From assembly GCA_013399115.1 (NCBI GenBank), contig VXAA01005620.1, forward strand, positions 1 through 64,000: a DNA stretch of 64,000 nucleotides, in the 5' to 3' direction. The translations under genes were made by a program, and so were the position numbers. Shown piece by piece: positions 14,201-24,674 of the stretch. The stretch comes from Anseranas semipalmata (lineage: Eukaryota > Chordata > Aves > Anseriformes > Anseranatidae). The number at the start of each line of letters is the position of its first letter. Within the stretch, counting starts at the first letter, position 1. Below the pieces are notes generated by a model, which saw only the letters and a list, made by a program, of their open reading frames with translations, ran no database searches and was not told the origin of the DNA.

Positions 14201-17200
14201 TGACACGGCAGAAGAAAGTGCAGAGCATTTTCTAAGAGCACCTGAAACACCCGAGTTTGTTGGAACACCTGACTCAAAGGGGAAGAAAACCCAGTTCTCT
14301 AAAACACCTCCGTTTGACTTGTATGATTTCAGCTTTTATTTAGATTTTATGAGCAAATTTTTAATGATGGTTATTGTATAAGTATTTCTGCTATTTTTGA
14401 AAGATACTATAGAAAGACTTCCATAGAAAGGTATTCTGAAAATACTAACTTTTATTTCTGGGTTAGATTTTCATCTTATAGTATCATTTCTACTTGAAAT
14501 GGTAGCTTTTTTGAGAGGGGAGGGACTTATGTGAGGCAGGTTCTTTGTAGTTCATTTGCTGAAATTGTTTTCTTTTCCTGCAGTAATATTTGTTACACCA
14601 ATTTCTATCTTTAAGCATTTTTTGGAGTATGAGAGTAAAAGGAAGGGAATTGGTAAGAACACCTCAGTCTGATTTGAAGGGTTGTATTACCAGTTCTGTG
14701 TTGCAAGAAGCAATTATTGATTGAAGCTACTGAAATATAGGAAAGTCACAAAACAGAATAAGAACAAATAGAACAAAAAAAAAAACCATCTGTGCTACTT
14801 TTTAAAACTGTTAATGTAGGTTCTTCCTTTCTGTCTTTACAGCATTCACAACTTAGGTTGTGAAGAAGTAACATCAAAATCTCCTGCTTTCTTTTCTCTC
14901 ATGAACTTCCCCCAGAAGTCACCTGGCTTTAATTTATTTGATTCTTCTGTGTTTGGGGCAGAAAATTCATCTGATGAGGTAAAAATGAGTACTTGAGAAT
15001 ATTAAATTTCCACAAAGCAAAATATGCTAAGAAAATAGTATTGACTGTGAATGAGTTTTTATTTGACTGGTCATCTTTTTAGCATTTTTTTTTATTGGCT
15101 TGCTTAATTTTACATTTGATATCCTTTCAAAATGCTTATCTCCTTACCTGCTGATCCCCCTGTGATGACTTCTGATAAGTATGGTTCTTACCCATATGGG
15201 CAAGACTGGATATTGTGCAGATGCACAGGTGACTAGATTCACAAAAAGGTTGCTGGCTCCGAATTGCAATGCCAAACTTAGGTACCCTGACAGAATTCAC
15301 AACTCACCAACTCACATAGTTTTTTGTCTTGCTGTAGTGGGGGATTGGGTACTTAAATTGTTATTTTTTTTATCCTCCATTTTTCACAAAATGCAGAACA
15401 CTAACGAAAGGAAGAAAGGTTTATCCATTAGGAATACTGAAAAGCAAATATGTGTTAGCAGCTATATTTAAATGGAGGAGATTGCCAACTGATTGGACTG
15501 GAATCCAGGTTGTGCTCCTTATCCTTTGCAGATAGCCTAACTACAGTGCTCCAGAATCATTTTTTGTCCTCGCTAAGCTAATAGATAGGTAATTGGATAT
15601 TCAGGATAGATGTGTGTCAGTGCATAATGCAGTGGTTAGGTATCACCCACTGGTAATGTAGCTACAAACCCAATCATGCAAATAAGGGATTTGAACCCAG
15701 GTATCTCATATTTCAGTGGGTGTGCTCAGTCTTGTGGTTACTAGGTAGAAACTGTAGGAGGAAAGAGGGAAAATACCTTTCTATTTTGTAGTTGGCAAAA
15801 TACGTGTTGGTAATATCTCCTGTCATCACGTGTATGTAGGAGAGAACAGACTGTTAGGTAGTTTGCGAACTGTTTAGGAATGAGGTAGGTCTGGGTAAGG
15901 TGAGGTAAGTGAGTACGTAAGTCACCTAATGCTGTCAGAACCCATGTTATATTGTGACAGCTCAGGAATTTACCAGCCTCTAGCAGTCACTTCACTCTGA
16001 AGTTAGATGGGAATTTTGAAGGTCTTAATATGGACTTAAGTATCTGTTATAAATCTAGCCTAAGAACTCTTCTGAAGTGTAACAACTTGTTATCCTGTTA
16101 CTCTTTCTGGCAATGTCCAGTCTTACAGAAGAGCAGTAACTCTGCTGTTGCTTAGAGATTTTCTAAAATTTCACAGAAATAAATAATTTTGAGTATTTTC
16201 AGTTTGAAACAAAGAGCAGAAAATAAGATTTTAGTCTGTTTTCAATCTGGTGCTTTTTCCAGAAAGACTGAAGGAGTGTGTTTGCAGATGTAAGCAAAGC
16301 ATGAAACATATCAAAGAACTTACCTTGCAACTTTAGGGATTGATATTTAAATTTAAATTCAGATGCTAATATTCACTGGGAATGTGTCTTTTCTCACTTA
16401 TTATATATCAGCATTAGAACTTGCATTTTGCCTTTCTCATTTTTTAAATAAAACGATTGTTATGTTTCAGACAGATGAAGGTTATTCTGTGGGAAACTTG
16501 AACCCCATGTCCCCACAGAAAGATTTTGGTAAGTCGGCAAGTACTCATGTATATTATTTTTGTGCTTGTAGAACTGGTGAGCTCATGATTCTTCTTAAGA
16601 AGGCACCTATGGTTGTCTAAAAGGATGTTCAGTTGTTATGTATTGATTTGTGATATTACGATCTAGTGCTTTGTTGTGTTCGTTTGTATTTTGACTAGCT
16701 TAAGTCATTCTCTGCATAACTGTCTTATGGGCTTCAAATGTACGAGATGTCATGAAAAAAGAGATGTGAGAAGAAATAGGGATTGTATTAGGTGTGTTTG
16801 AAGCAAACTCTGAGAGGAGCTGCAAGGGGAGAGAAAAATTTGTGACAAAGTTTTGTAAGCTTTTTCATTCCTGAAAGGAGCTCTGTTTCTTAATGCAAAA
16901 AGCTACAGTACTTGGTAAATGCCACTCTTTAACTTAAGGCTACTAGCTCAGTGTCGGAAGAATACATCTATTATTTTTTCCCCTCCTCAACTGGAATGAA
17001 AATGAAGTTTCCATTTGATAAAAAAACCTAGATCATCATTTTAAATCATTGGAGGTACACAGTGTAAGAATAGCGTAAGTGAGAGAGGAAAATGGGACTT
17101 TATAAACCATATCTTCCACTCATACTAAGTGAGCCACACACATTTATAGAACCTGTGTGAAATCCTGGCTTTATTGAAGTGAAAGGCCAATTTTTCAGTG

Positions 17201-17963
17201 TTAACAGTAGAATCAAAATTCACTTTTGATCAAGCATTTTTCTGAAGGGAACCATAATCTACTCTTCTTAGAGGTGCTGCAGGTGCAAAGCTACTTTTTT
17301 GAAGTGTATGAATATAAGTTTGTACGCATACATACCTATTGCAGAGAAAAGGGTATGAATTTTGTGTTACTGAATATAAAACTCAGGGGTTCCTGTCTAT
17401 AGCTTTGCTTCTCCAAGTATTTCAGTGGTTGATCGCATTGTTCTTAGGGGAGAAAGACTCCACAAAAATGTATCAGTTTACAAAGACTGCTGTTGCTGAG
17501 TATTCAAAATATTTCACCCAGTATATAACAAAAAAATGTTTTGTTGTTCTAGATCATTCAAGTACTTCACACTTCATTCTACATAATTTCTAATAACGCC
17601 CTCCTTTAAGTACCTTTTCTAGTGCAGAAAAAAACACACAACTGCAGACCGATACACAGTGGATGTTGGGAGTAAAATATTATTAAAGGAACATATTATG
17701 CTGAATGCAGTATTCTTTCAGTAAGATTTAATCTAATAATATAATATGCATTCTATGTAGGAAGCTTATTTGGGAAATCAGAAAGTGAAGATGCATTTGC
17801 CTTTCCCTTCCCCTCGGAATCGACTTCTCATGCATTTGGAGATGGAAAAGATGACTTTAGTTTTCCATTTGCGTTTGGACAGGATCAGAGATCATCACAG
17901 TCTCCTTCTGTGAAAGGTTTTCATTCTTCCTTACAAAATACAAAGCCATCTACATTCTTTTGA
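2091..17963 (+). CDS. SIX6OS1: SIX6OS1 (C14orf39) synaptonemal complex central element protein, 3' 13 exons, 5' end missing
   Basis: Spliced CDS: 2091-2278, 2762-2804, 3227-3335, 4166-4251, 9052-9188, 9648-9727, 11617-11702, 11801-11865, 12979-13049, 14163-14320, 14843-14978, 16471-16528, 17761-17963. Every intron is GT-AG and every phase joins, giving 472 whole codons and TGA. Identification rests on remembered human SIX6OS1 similarity: MYQDYIIQYKEILKQ, EPAPFKSLHEW, the KERIF junction, FRLLLPPKQ and the acidic block before LRAPETPEFVGTPDS all have human counterparts in the same order. Known role: in mouse meiosis the protein binds SYCE1 in the synaptonemal complex central element and is needed for synapsis and fertility. 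The part seen here starts near human residue 110, so the N-terminal SYCE1-binding region and start codon are upstream of the window. SIX6, which overlaps the 5' end in mammals on the other strand, is also off the left edge. The FG/FPF-rich tail is the oddest part. Exon edges were placed by eye without transcripts. Confidence 0.92.
2762..2804 (+). CDS. SIX6OS1: SIX6OS1 exon 2 of the window (43-nt micro-exon)
   Basis: Acceptor tatttctgcag, donor gtatcc. Two bases complete the previous codon as Glu, 13 codons follow and two bases remain. The peptide EPAPFKSLHEWALHM matches the PAPF.SL..W segment of the human protein. A stop lies in frame seven bases beyond the donor, so the exon cannot run on. 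With the next exon it is about four residues shorter than human here. Confidence 0.87.
3227..3335 (+). CDS. SIX6OS1: SIX6OS1 exon 3 of the window
   Basis: The acceptor after cttctttgag is the only one that restores phase; the nearer cacag at 3239 does not. The donor is gtaact. The first base completes Met, then 36 codons run from QKTQEMLKLAEVATQE to EMKINYIKK, matching human ETQDILK and EIEINYL. The segment is Glu/Lys-rich and helical. It ends in phase 0. Confidence 0.9.
4166..4251 (+). CDS. SIX6OS1: SIX6OS1 exon 4 of the window
   Basis: Acceptor ttctttatcttttaag is strong and the donor is gtatgt. It has 28 codons plus two bases. The peptide begins TFEETTEDQNNSEGK and ends PKDFKE, joining the next exon to make KERIFEESEH, which matches KERIF...EH in mammals. 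Confidence 0.9.
4252..9051 (+). other. SIX6OS1: SIX6OS1 large intron (4.8 kb)
   Basis: This is the largest intron in the window. It is AT-rich with a T15 tract at 7489-7503. I found no additional phase-compatible exon similar to SIX6OS1, no CR1 and no LTR. Short open frames on both strands lack recognisable domains. Confidence 0.75.
9052..9188 (+). CDS. SIX6OS1: SIX6OS1 exon 5 of the window
   Basis: Acceptor cttaattttttttag-type tract, donor gtgcac. One base completes Arg, 45 codons follow and one base is left. The peptide starts IFEESEHPLLNEKHQLYKP and includes a Ser/Gln-rich stretch ending SMQRTET. The human order KERIF.....L..L is kept. Confidence 0.9.
9648..9727 (+). CDS. SIX6OS1: SIX6OS1 exon 6 of the window
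   Basis: Acceptor gtcaatttag, donor gtatgc. Two bases complete Gly and 26 codons follow, ending in phase 0. The peptide begins RKEKEKPLEHS, then is Ser-rich (TSSSSSHAE-like) and ends NPSQ. It is poorly conserved, probably disordered, and is supported mainly by phase and splice sites. Confidence 0.82.
9963..9967. repeat. Left target-site duplication of the solo LTR (gtaga)
   Basis: The five bases gtaga directly precede the LTR and are repeated directly after it at 10522-10526. A 5-bp duplication is usual for ERVL-type insertions. Confidence 0.8.
9968..10521 (-). mobile_element. Solo LTR of an avian ERVL-like endogenous retrovirus, antisense in a SIX6OS1 intron
   Basis: The 554-bp element reads from TGACCTGG to CCACACA on the minus strand, so it has TG...CA ends. 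It is flanked by the identical 5-bp sequence gtaga on both sides. From memory it matches a widespread avian LTR: the ttaattttcttcatagtgg start, the tgctgagcagtgcttaca block, the ggctgggggtgcacaaggag block, and the end segment tttatctcaacgcacgag with ccccatcccactgtggggga. No gag, pol or env sequence is attached, so it is a recombined solo LTR. It lies 240 bp downstream of exon 6. Open frames across it are chance. Confidence 0.88.
10522..10526. repeat. Right target-site duplication of the solo LTR (gtaga)
   Basis: Exact copy of the five bases at 9963-9967, immediately after the last CA of the LTR on the plus strand. Confidence 0.8.
11617..11702 (+). CDS. SIX6OS1: SIX6OS1 exon 7 of the window
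   Basis: Acceptor tttctatgttttag, donor gtaact. It has 28 codons plus two bases, starting MGIDTAGTNNLQIAQVPS and ending NHMQF. Together with the next exon it makes MQFRLLLPPKQ, the match to human MQVRLLTPQKQ, the best anchor in the middle of the protein. Confidence 0.9.
11801..11865 (+). CDS. SIX6OS1: SIX6OS1 exon 8 of the window
   Basis: Acceptor tttttgtcttttag, donor gtaaag. One base completes Arg; 21 codons (LLLPPKQVTTNEQFESENTV and I) and one base follow. The preceding intron is only 98 bp. Confidence 0.9.
12662..12728. repeat. Short direct repeat, two 29-bp copies, 38-bp period
   Basis: Copies at 12662-12690 and 12700-12728 share the pattern tagcaMtctcagRgagcaa followed by Yagct, with about five mismatches. 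It lies in the intron between exons 8 and 9. It is a local duplication of no known family. Confidence 0.6.
12979..13049 (+). CDS. SIX6OS1: SIX6OS1 exon 9 of the window (acidic)
   Basis: Acceptor tcttctttgtatag, donor gtaagg. Two bases complete Glu, then 23 codons end in phase 0. The peptide DQEAKCDDKEAEDEPKDSSY is strongly acidic, like the acidic stretch at the same place in the human protein. Confidence 0.88.
14163..14320 (+). CDS. SIX6OS1: SIX6OS1 exon 10 of the window (S/T-P motif region)
   Basis: Acceptor tttctttttaatag, donor gtatga. It has 52 codons plus two bases. It opens DIHTYFKSNENNPDTAEESA and contains EHFLRAPETPEFVGTPDS, which matches human EN.PRTPE.P.FLGTPE. Several TP motifs (ETP, GTP, KTP) could be proline-directed kinase sites, which is inference. 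Confidence 0.92.
14843..14978 (+). CDS. SIX6OS1: SIX6OS1 exon 11 of the window
   Basis: Acceptor tctgtctttacag, donor gtaaaa. One base completes Phe; 45 codons follow, ending in phase 0. The peptide carries two related motifs, KSPAF and KSPGF, then NLFDSSVFGAENSSDE, the first FG dipeptide of the tail. Confidence 0.88.
15684..15745 (-). repeat. MIR-like SINE remnant (5' tRNA-like head)
   Basis: On the minus strand the sequence gggttcaaatccc is a good Pol III B-box (GGTTCRANNCC). It is preceded, at MIR-like spacing, by an aaccac...gagcac stretch as in the MIR head. It lies in the intron between exons 11 and 12. The copy is old and degraded; further MIR-like traces may extend left to about 15480. 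Confidence 0.45.
16471..16528 (+). CDS. SIX6OS1: SIX6OS1 exon 12 of the window
   Basis: Acceptor gttatgtttcag, donor gtaagt (consensus). It has 19 codons, TDEGYSVGNLNPMSPQKDF, plus one base that becomes Gly with the next exon, creating an FG dipeptide across the junction. Confidence 0.88.
17761..17963 (+). CDS. SIX6OS1: SIX6OS1 terminal coding exon, FG/FPF-rich tail and stop
   Basis: Acceptor ttctatgtag; two bases complete Gly, 66 codons follow, then TGA at 17961-17963. The tail starts SLFGKSESEDAFAFPFPSES, then HAFGDGKDDFSFPFAFGQDQ, and ends KPSTFF. Two related units, EDAFAFPF and DDFSFPFAFG, look like an internal repeat. The segment is aromatic, acidic and low in complexity, so probably disordered. 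Confidence 0.9.
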
Positions 17964-18324
17964 ATACCTTTGGCTTCCTTTTAAATTCTTTTCCTACTTA
18001 GCCTTGACAAATGTTTTCAGTTTCTTAAGTTAAAGTACAAAGCATTTCATCTTCTCTTTTCATTCCATGTAAGAATACATTATTGCAATTGCTGCAAGAG
18101 CATGTATATATTCAGCAAGCACATGCTTTGAGATGCAGCTTTTATTTTTCTTATTTATTTTCTAAATATGTTGTTTTCATAAAATGTTATGATACGCTCT
18201 CCCTAAATTGGCACTTACAAGCAGCAGAAATACCATTTTAAAATAGTCTGTTGAGTTAATTCAATATCTGTGAGAGAGCATCTAAAGAGTACTTCTAGAT
18301 GAGTATTTTCAGTCTCTGATATAA

Positions 18325-18330
18325 AATAAA
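18325..18330 (+). terminator. SIX6OS1: Poly(A) signal AATAAA, proximal
   Basis: Canonical hexamer about 360 bp after the stop codon, in sense orientation. Confidence 0.5.
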
Positions 18331-18419
18331 GTGTTAGTAAAAGTAACTTTATTGTACCAGACAAAGCTGAAATTGAGTTACAGTGTTCTTAAATTGTTTA
18401 TCTGTTATAAAATTTTTGA

Positions 18420-18425
18420 AATAAA
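18420..18425 (+). terminator. SIX6OS1: Poly(A) signal AATAAA, distal
   Basis: Canonical hexamer followed by a T/G-rich stretch (tttttgttaatttcatgtat, then gttttgtatg), which suits a downstream element. This is the better of the two candidates. Confidence 0.6.
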
Positions 18426-18450
18426 CATTTTTGTTAATTTCATGTATGGT

Positions 18451-19194
18451 TTTGTATGTATCTCTTAATATCTGAAGTGAAATAATGTTGTAATTATACT
18501 TGACATTTAAACTTCTGTCTTTCTAACTTGAAACACTGAAAGCAAAGTAAGGTCCTTCCACCTTACTTAGTGTTTTTCAAAAAAAGATGCAAAGTCAGAC
18601 AGTTTCCAAAGTCTAACTGTGGTCACTACAAGTGTATCCACCAGTTCTCCACAAATGGCGTTCTTTCTGGAATGGCTGGCTGTGAAGATGATACCATAGT
18701 AACTCAGCAAGCAGTGCTGACTGTTCTGAGCCACCACATCACTGTGCACTGTGAATCCCTCAGAACCATCTTCTCCACAAGCAGCAGTTTCACATTTATG
18801 GCCTTTGAAGGAAATACCAGGTCACTTTTGAGTTATTTTTTCTGAGTTTTTATGTGAAACACCTATTACTAGCTTTTGAAACTCATAATGAATTCATAAG
18901 GGAAGTCTGTTTTTTGGTCACTTACTATGGAGTAAATACTCTGCCTAACAGCAGGCAAGCAAGATGCTGGAATGAAAGCAGAGGAAATAAAAGGAAGACT
19001 ATGTCATTCAATGAACTTCACAGAAGACATTGCAAACGCACAAACTAGTTAGAAGGGCACGTGGACTAAGTGAAACAGGCTGACAAAAAGCAAAGCATCC
19101 TACCATTATAGTCTGCACAGTCTGTCAATCAACTACCATCAAAGTCCAAAGGGGAGTAGAGTCTCCCTTCCTTCTGCTGACTTGCAAAGCCCTG
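18451..19194. other. Intergenic, no gene recognised
   Basis: It contains an 8-bp perfect hairpin (aagtaagg/ccttactt, 18545-18568) and a minus-strand frame at 18567-18749 whose VRLWKLSD end only faintly recalls a WD repeat. No supported gene. Confidence 0.6.
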
Positions 19195-19480
19195 AATCAT
19201 AGGATGCCTTGGGTTGGAAGGGACCTTCAAGACCATCTAGTTCCGTCCCACTAGGGATGCCACCCACCAGACCAGGCTGCCCAGGGCCCCATCCAACCTG
19301 GCCATGAACACATCCAGGGATGGGGCACCCACAGCTTCTCTGGGCAGCCTGTGCCAGTGCCTCACCACCCTCACAGTGAAGAATTTCCTCCTAACATCTA
19401 ATCTAAATCTCCCCTCTTAGTTTAAAACAGTTCCCCTTTGTCCTATTGCTGTCTGCCCTTGTAAAATGACCAAGAGCTGT
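19195..19480 (-). mobile_element. CR1 LINE 3' fragment
   Basis: The left edge is the reverse complement of a CR1 3' end (aatcataggatgccttggg, then ttggaagggaccttc). Inside are the typical CR1 blocks caggctgcccagggccccat, gggcagcctgtgccagtgcc and gaatttcctcctaacatcta. The copy is 5'-truncated, as most CR1 insertions are. Its inner edge is vague and may reach 19560. Confidence 0.92.
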
Positions 19481-22385
19481 AATTTATGCTACTACTTCTT
19501 ATCTGCTAAACCCCTAAGTGCCTTAGGACCCTTTTTATGCAGCCCAGCTTCTCCTTCAGTACCTATGCCTAGAGAATGATGAAACTTGGGTATTTTTTAA
19601 GAATGGTGGAGAAGGATGCAGGAAGCTTAAGTGAAGTGCTGCAGAGATCCAGCTAATAAGAAGCGAGACACATTTGGATTTGGTGGACTTTATGCTCTTG
19701 AAATGTGGGTTTCCACGCTCATCTATTTTAAACAGTTTTTCTAATTTACTGCATACCTAGGAAAATGAAAAGCTTAATCTAAAGGCAAGTTTGAGAGCCT
19801 ATCTGTGTTGTTTGGGTAGTGTTTTAGGGTATGCTACTGGCAGATAATCTTCTGAGATCATTTAGAAAGCCAGAAAGTACAATTTTATTGGCTGAGTTAT
19901 TCCATACCTGAACCTTGCTTTCCTGTTATCTGATGAATTCTGTCATCCATGTCTCTGACATTATAATGCAGTAGTCAAGGCTGCCGGCTGAAGCGGGAGA
20001 AACCACAGTTCTAGATCTTGCTTGATGATTACTTACAGAAATTGGATAGGCTTATTAATAACAAAAACAAAAAAAAGAGAAAGCTACTTCATAAGAGGCA
20101 ACCACCCAGTATTTGGGATTCTTTTCAGAGATTTATGAGCATGAGCTACTTTAAAACATGCACTGAGATTTTTCATTGTTAAATGAAACTGCCAAATTCT
20201 GCCTAGAAATGATCCCTTGTTATTATGCCTGTAAAATCAGTAGCAGTCATGTTACTGTCTTGCTGAAACTAGCACTTGTCACACTGAACGATTTTGTTTT
20301 TTCTGTCCTTTATATGAACACCTGACTACACCCGTCTGTGGTCTAAAAGTGTAGGCAGAGATCTTCTTGTCAATGTAGCAGGGGTTGTTTGAGAACAAAG
20401 CCCTTTTTGTTCACTACCTCTTGTTATTTGCCGTTACTGGCCCCGGGGTGCAGATAAAGTTAAAGGACTGTGTGCTTGTTCTTCATTCCTCCAGGTGGAG
20501 TCAGGAGGTTCAATTTGTATCACTGCTGAAAGTGTGGAAAGCTGACTTTGCTGACTCTGGACTCCAGTAGATGAGGAACAGGTGACTACAGCTTAGCTAG
20601 AGACCAGTAGCCTCCAGCAGCAGGATAGCAATGGCAGCTGGGGAGCTGTAATCTCTTAAAAGCGGTGCAGCTGTCTCCAGAGTGGTAATATGATGATACA
20701 TGTACTTGTACTGCGAACCCTTGGAGGTGGGGGTTGTCTAGTTGTTCTGTCCTTGTATTGTACCTAGTAAAATAGAGTTCAGGTTCATAACTGAGCCCTA
20801 AGGTAAAAATAGTAAAAACAAACAAAACCAACCCACACTTTTAAATAAGCAAAGCAGGAGTTTGACTTTGAATCTTGTATGTGTATCCTAATCAGAAAGC
20901 AAATGTTTATTTAGAGCCCTGATATCTTTACCATTCCATCTAAGTTTTTAATGACATTTTGGACAGAAAGCTGTTTCACTTGAAGATTCCTCATAAGAGC
21001 TAGCGTACCACCCAGCAGTAGAGAAGAGTATAGATCAGTTCTGATTAAATACACAATGCCACCAAAATGGAAGGAAATATAATGACATTTGAATAAATCA
21101 TTTTTTGAATTTGTTGAGTACAATTTTTAATCACTGAAGAATAAAATTTACACTTTTACCTCCTGCTGCCAGGAGGAAGACACTGATGCCTCAATTTTCT
21201 TTCTCCCAGAGAGATAATACCTATGTTGAGATGCCATTTTCCTGATGGGAATTAACACAAAGAACATTTTTCCACATTTGCTTTGTTGTGTATAGTGGTC
21301 TTCCAGTAAAAACATTCATTATAATTTGTAAGGTGATATTTCTTCAATGGTTTGACCGCAGCCCCATCTACTATTTTACTGTTAATTTTACTGATGCCCA
21401 AATGTAAAACATGCTTATAAACAGGAGTTGTTTATTGTTGTGTTGTTGCTTATTAACAAATAAGCAACAGCTGGACAGATTTCATGCTAAAAATTAATTT
21501 AGAAACTAGGAGGTAGAGACTACCTGGAATGACTTCCAGCAGTTGTGGGATATAGTATTTATTTTCATGTAATGCTGTTTTACAGCTTAGCACCTTTGGT
21601 AGAAAATCAGACATTCATCAAACTGTTTCCACTCAAAAATAAGGTTCCCGGTTAAAAGCAATTTATTCATTTTCTATAACTTCATTCTGAGTCTATCAAT
21701 ATAAAACATGTGTGCACAGCATAGCATTGTTTAGGGAAAATTTAACTGTGCTATTATATATAATTCTTAAAGTGATAAAAACAGAAGAGTTCCTTCATTT
21801 TATATCAGAAAAATTGTTCAGTGTTCAAGCATGAATGAGGCATATAATAGTGATGAATTTAGTTCCTTACCATATTAAATTTTCAACAATACCATTGTGA
21901 ATGCTTTGAGAAAAAAATCATACATAGCATCACACTGTAGACTCATCTCATATAAATGTCCACTCATTTTATGAGTAATATAACAAGAGCAACCAGAATA
22001 CTGAGCCAGAAAAATTGCATTGATACAAGTGGTACAAAACTGAGTTACAACCCATGGCATTGAGCAGAGAACATTAAATGTAGGTAGTAGCTCTGTGTTT
22101 AGCTACCTGTTATGACTAACTGTAGGATGCCAAAAATATCACCTGGATCTTTAAACAACAAGCAATTAATTAAAACCCTGGGTTTGGTTGCAACTGTTAA
22201 AGGTCTGAGTTGCAGCCTTTCCACACAATTCAATAAAGTTACTCCACTGAAACCCGTTGAAATTCTGTACATGCTTGCCTGCCACTTTTGGGCCCTATAT
22301 AAAGAGAAAAAAAATTCTATTTCATTTTTCATTTCAAGACTATGAACATAACTAAGACAATGTTGGAAGTCAAGTGGCATCTCTG
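19481..22385. other. Intergenic, no gene or repeat recognised
   Basis: AT-rich unique sequence. Short frames on both strands show no domain, no splice-consistent exon and no similarity I know. Confidence 0.6.
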
Positions 22386-22515
22386 CATATATATATTTTG
22401 TATATATATATATCTATACAGAGTATATATACTTTGTATATATATACAGTTTGTATTTACCTATATATATATACACTATATATCATCTACTATTTATATA
22501 GTATATGTATATATT
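22386..22515. repeat. Imperfect (TA)n microsatellite
   Basis: About 130 bp of interrupted TA runs with gtatat, ctatac and tttgtata variants. A short frame across it is an artefact of the repeat. Confidence 0.9.
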
Positions 22516-22907
22516 TAAGGGCAGTGGTAGAAGAATCATTGCATCGTAAGAAAACAATCTTATACGATAGCATTAATACGCTTAAGCATTTCAAGGAAAT
22601 AAGCTTTAAGTGCTACTTATTGTAACAGATTGGAATGTGTAGACTTACAGTATTAGATGGTGGTAATCTCCCTGGTGCAAGCCTGATTGCATGGGTAGCA
22701 AGAGTTGGCTAATCCTTTTCGGCCAATGGCATAAAATAAGGATTAGTTTTTCATTTACTGAAACTGAGTGGGTCATTAAGTTCCAAAGACACTAATGAGC
22801 CTGAACAGGCAATTGGATTCTGGTTTCAAAGTTATGGGCTAGTCTAAAAGGAGATGATTGTGTCTTTTAATGATTTTAAACAGGATGTTTCAGTGACCTT
22901 TTTCCTG

Positions 22908-22925
22908 AAAAAAAAAAAAAAAAAA
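22908..22925. repeat. Poly-A tract (18 nt)
   Basis: Uninterrupted A run. No retrocopy was recognised upstream of it, so it is listed only as a homopolymer. Confidence 0.85.
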
Positions 22926-24674
22926 GATATAACCATGGAACGCAAACCTGGAATGTTGACTTTTCTCTTGGAACTTGAGTTGTTGCCAGATTCATTGCCT
23001 TAGAGGCTGAATGGCTCATTTAGAAATGTATCTGTTGCCTTGCTTTTATGTTCTGCTCTTGATGTCTCCAGAGTTGACACGAGTCACATGCAATCAAGTC
23101 TGTATTCCTGGTGGACAGGCACTGTCCTAATATTCTCTGACTCACACCCAGGTTGTTTGCAGCTCAGCAGTTCTGCTTCCAGACACATCACTTTGTGTTC
23201 TGATGCTAGCATCTTGCTGAGAAATTGCCTCTTGGCACGTTGTTTCTTCAATCCTGTACCTTGCTTGATTTGATGTGAAGATGATGCTCTTTTTAGCACA
23301 TGCAACACGTTACCTTTGAAAAGGTAATTCTTTTCCCCCACCTTGCTATGTCCCAGATTTTCTTCTTTTCAATAATCATTTGTATTCCACAATAATATGT
23401 AGTCTGTATTTGGTTTCATTCAAATCAACAGATGCTGCCAAAAGAATGTAAAAGAAAATACCAAAAGATGGACATTTCAATGTTAAGAGAATGTTTAAAC
23501 GTATGCAAAAGGCAAATACATTGGTTGTTATGATTCCTTAGAGGAAGTAAAGTCAAATGTTCTAATAACATAAACTTAATCTTCCCTAGCATACCATAAT
23601 CCAAAAAGCAGACGCAAAATTATTTCACAGCACATTTTATTCCATAGTACTTTGAGATTTTGGTTGGGGAAAATCAGGGAAAGAAGTGCTCTAGCTAGTA
23701 GGCAACCAGCTGTTACGGCTGGTGGGAAGCTTGGTAGTTGACAGTCCATACTGAAACTCAGTTTGGAGCTTGCAGTTCTTATCTGCTCCCTTCTGCTGGA
23801 GCAGGACTGCCTTCAGCTAAGTGTGGTCTCTTGCGGCTTTTTTCTTTTTTTGGGGGGCACATCTTTGGCTAGTTTTACTGTTTCCGCAAAATGCATGGTA
23901 CTGTGATCAGTGATGTTGCTCACTGCCACAGATGAAAAGGGCTTATGTCCAGAAGCTATGGGTATCAGAAGTTACTAAAAATGTTTCTTAACAGTTAGCT
24001 GCAAAATCCTTTGTAAGCAATATTTCCATTACATTTCAGGGAGGTGCCAAGCCTTTGAAGCATTCTAGCCATTAGTAGCACTGGTGTGCACCACAATTTC
24101 AAATCATCCCACATGGGTTGACAAATGTCACCTGATAAAATACATACTTTAAAGTGATTTTTGCCTTGCGAATCTTGCCCCAAATGCTTGACCAATTGTG
24201 TTTCTCACTGCTACCTATATTGAAGGAGTTATCATATGTAACTGCCTTTTTCTCTTTCTCCCTCACAGTTGGAAGAGGCTCACAAAAAATATGCATGCTT
24301 ATTACTAATGCAATCTAAGAGGTGAGATGTTAAGCTAAGGCCCTGGCCACCTATCTTTGCAAATCCCATTGCTTGTCACTGCTGTTGTTTTGTTAGAAGA
24401 AGAGAGATGCAGAACATAGCTTAGATTTTTTTTTTTTCCGTCAATACTCGTGAATCATCATCAAAGGCCAAAGAGCAGTAGAGTTCTGATAAAAAAGATG
24501 TAAATCACAGAGTATGTGGAAAACCAACACTGAACTTCAGAGGTACTTTTAAGCCAAAGCTGGCCACCTGTCCAGAGCACTTAAAAGAAGCTGGCTCTGA
24601 GAAGTAGGTCATTACTTCGTGTAAACTTCCTCTTTACCTTGGATTGTACTCTTACCAGGTTTCAAAAAATAGAC

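Larger units (their letters stand above)
17964..18450 (+). other. SIX6OS1: SIX6OS1 3' UTR (inferred)
   Basis: This runs from the stop codon to just past the second poly(A) signal. It is AT-rich and has no repeat. The true end needs transcript data. Confidence 0.65.

Noticed and set aside
18567..18749. Minus-strand frame ending near VRLWKLSD, reminiscent of a WD repeat.
   Set aside because: It is only one short motif, with no neighbouring WD repeats, no splice sites and an in-frame stop just upstream. Chance is more likely than a retropseudogene.
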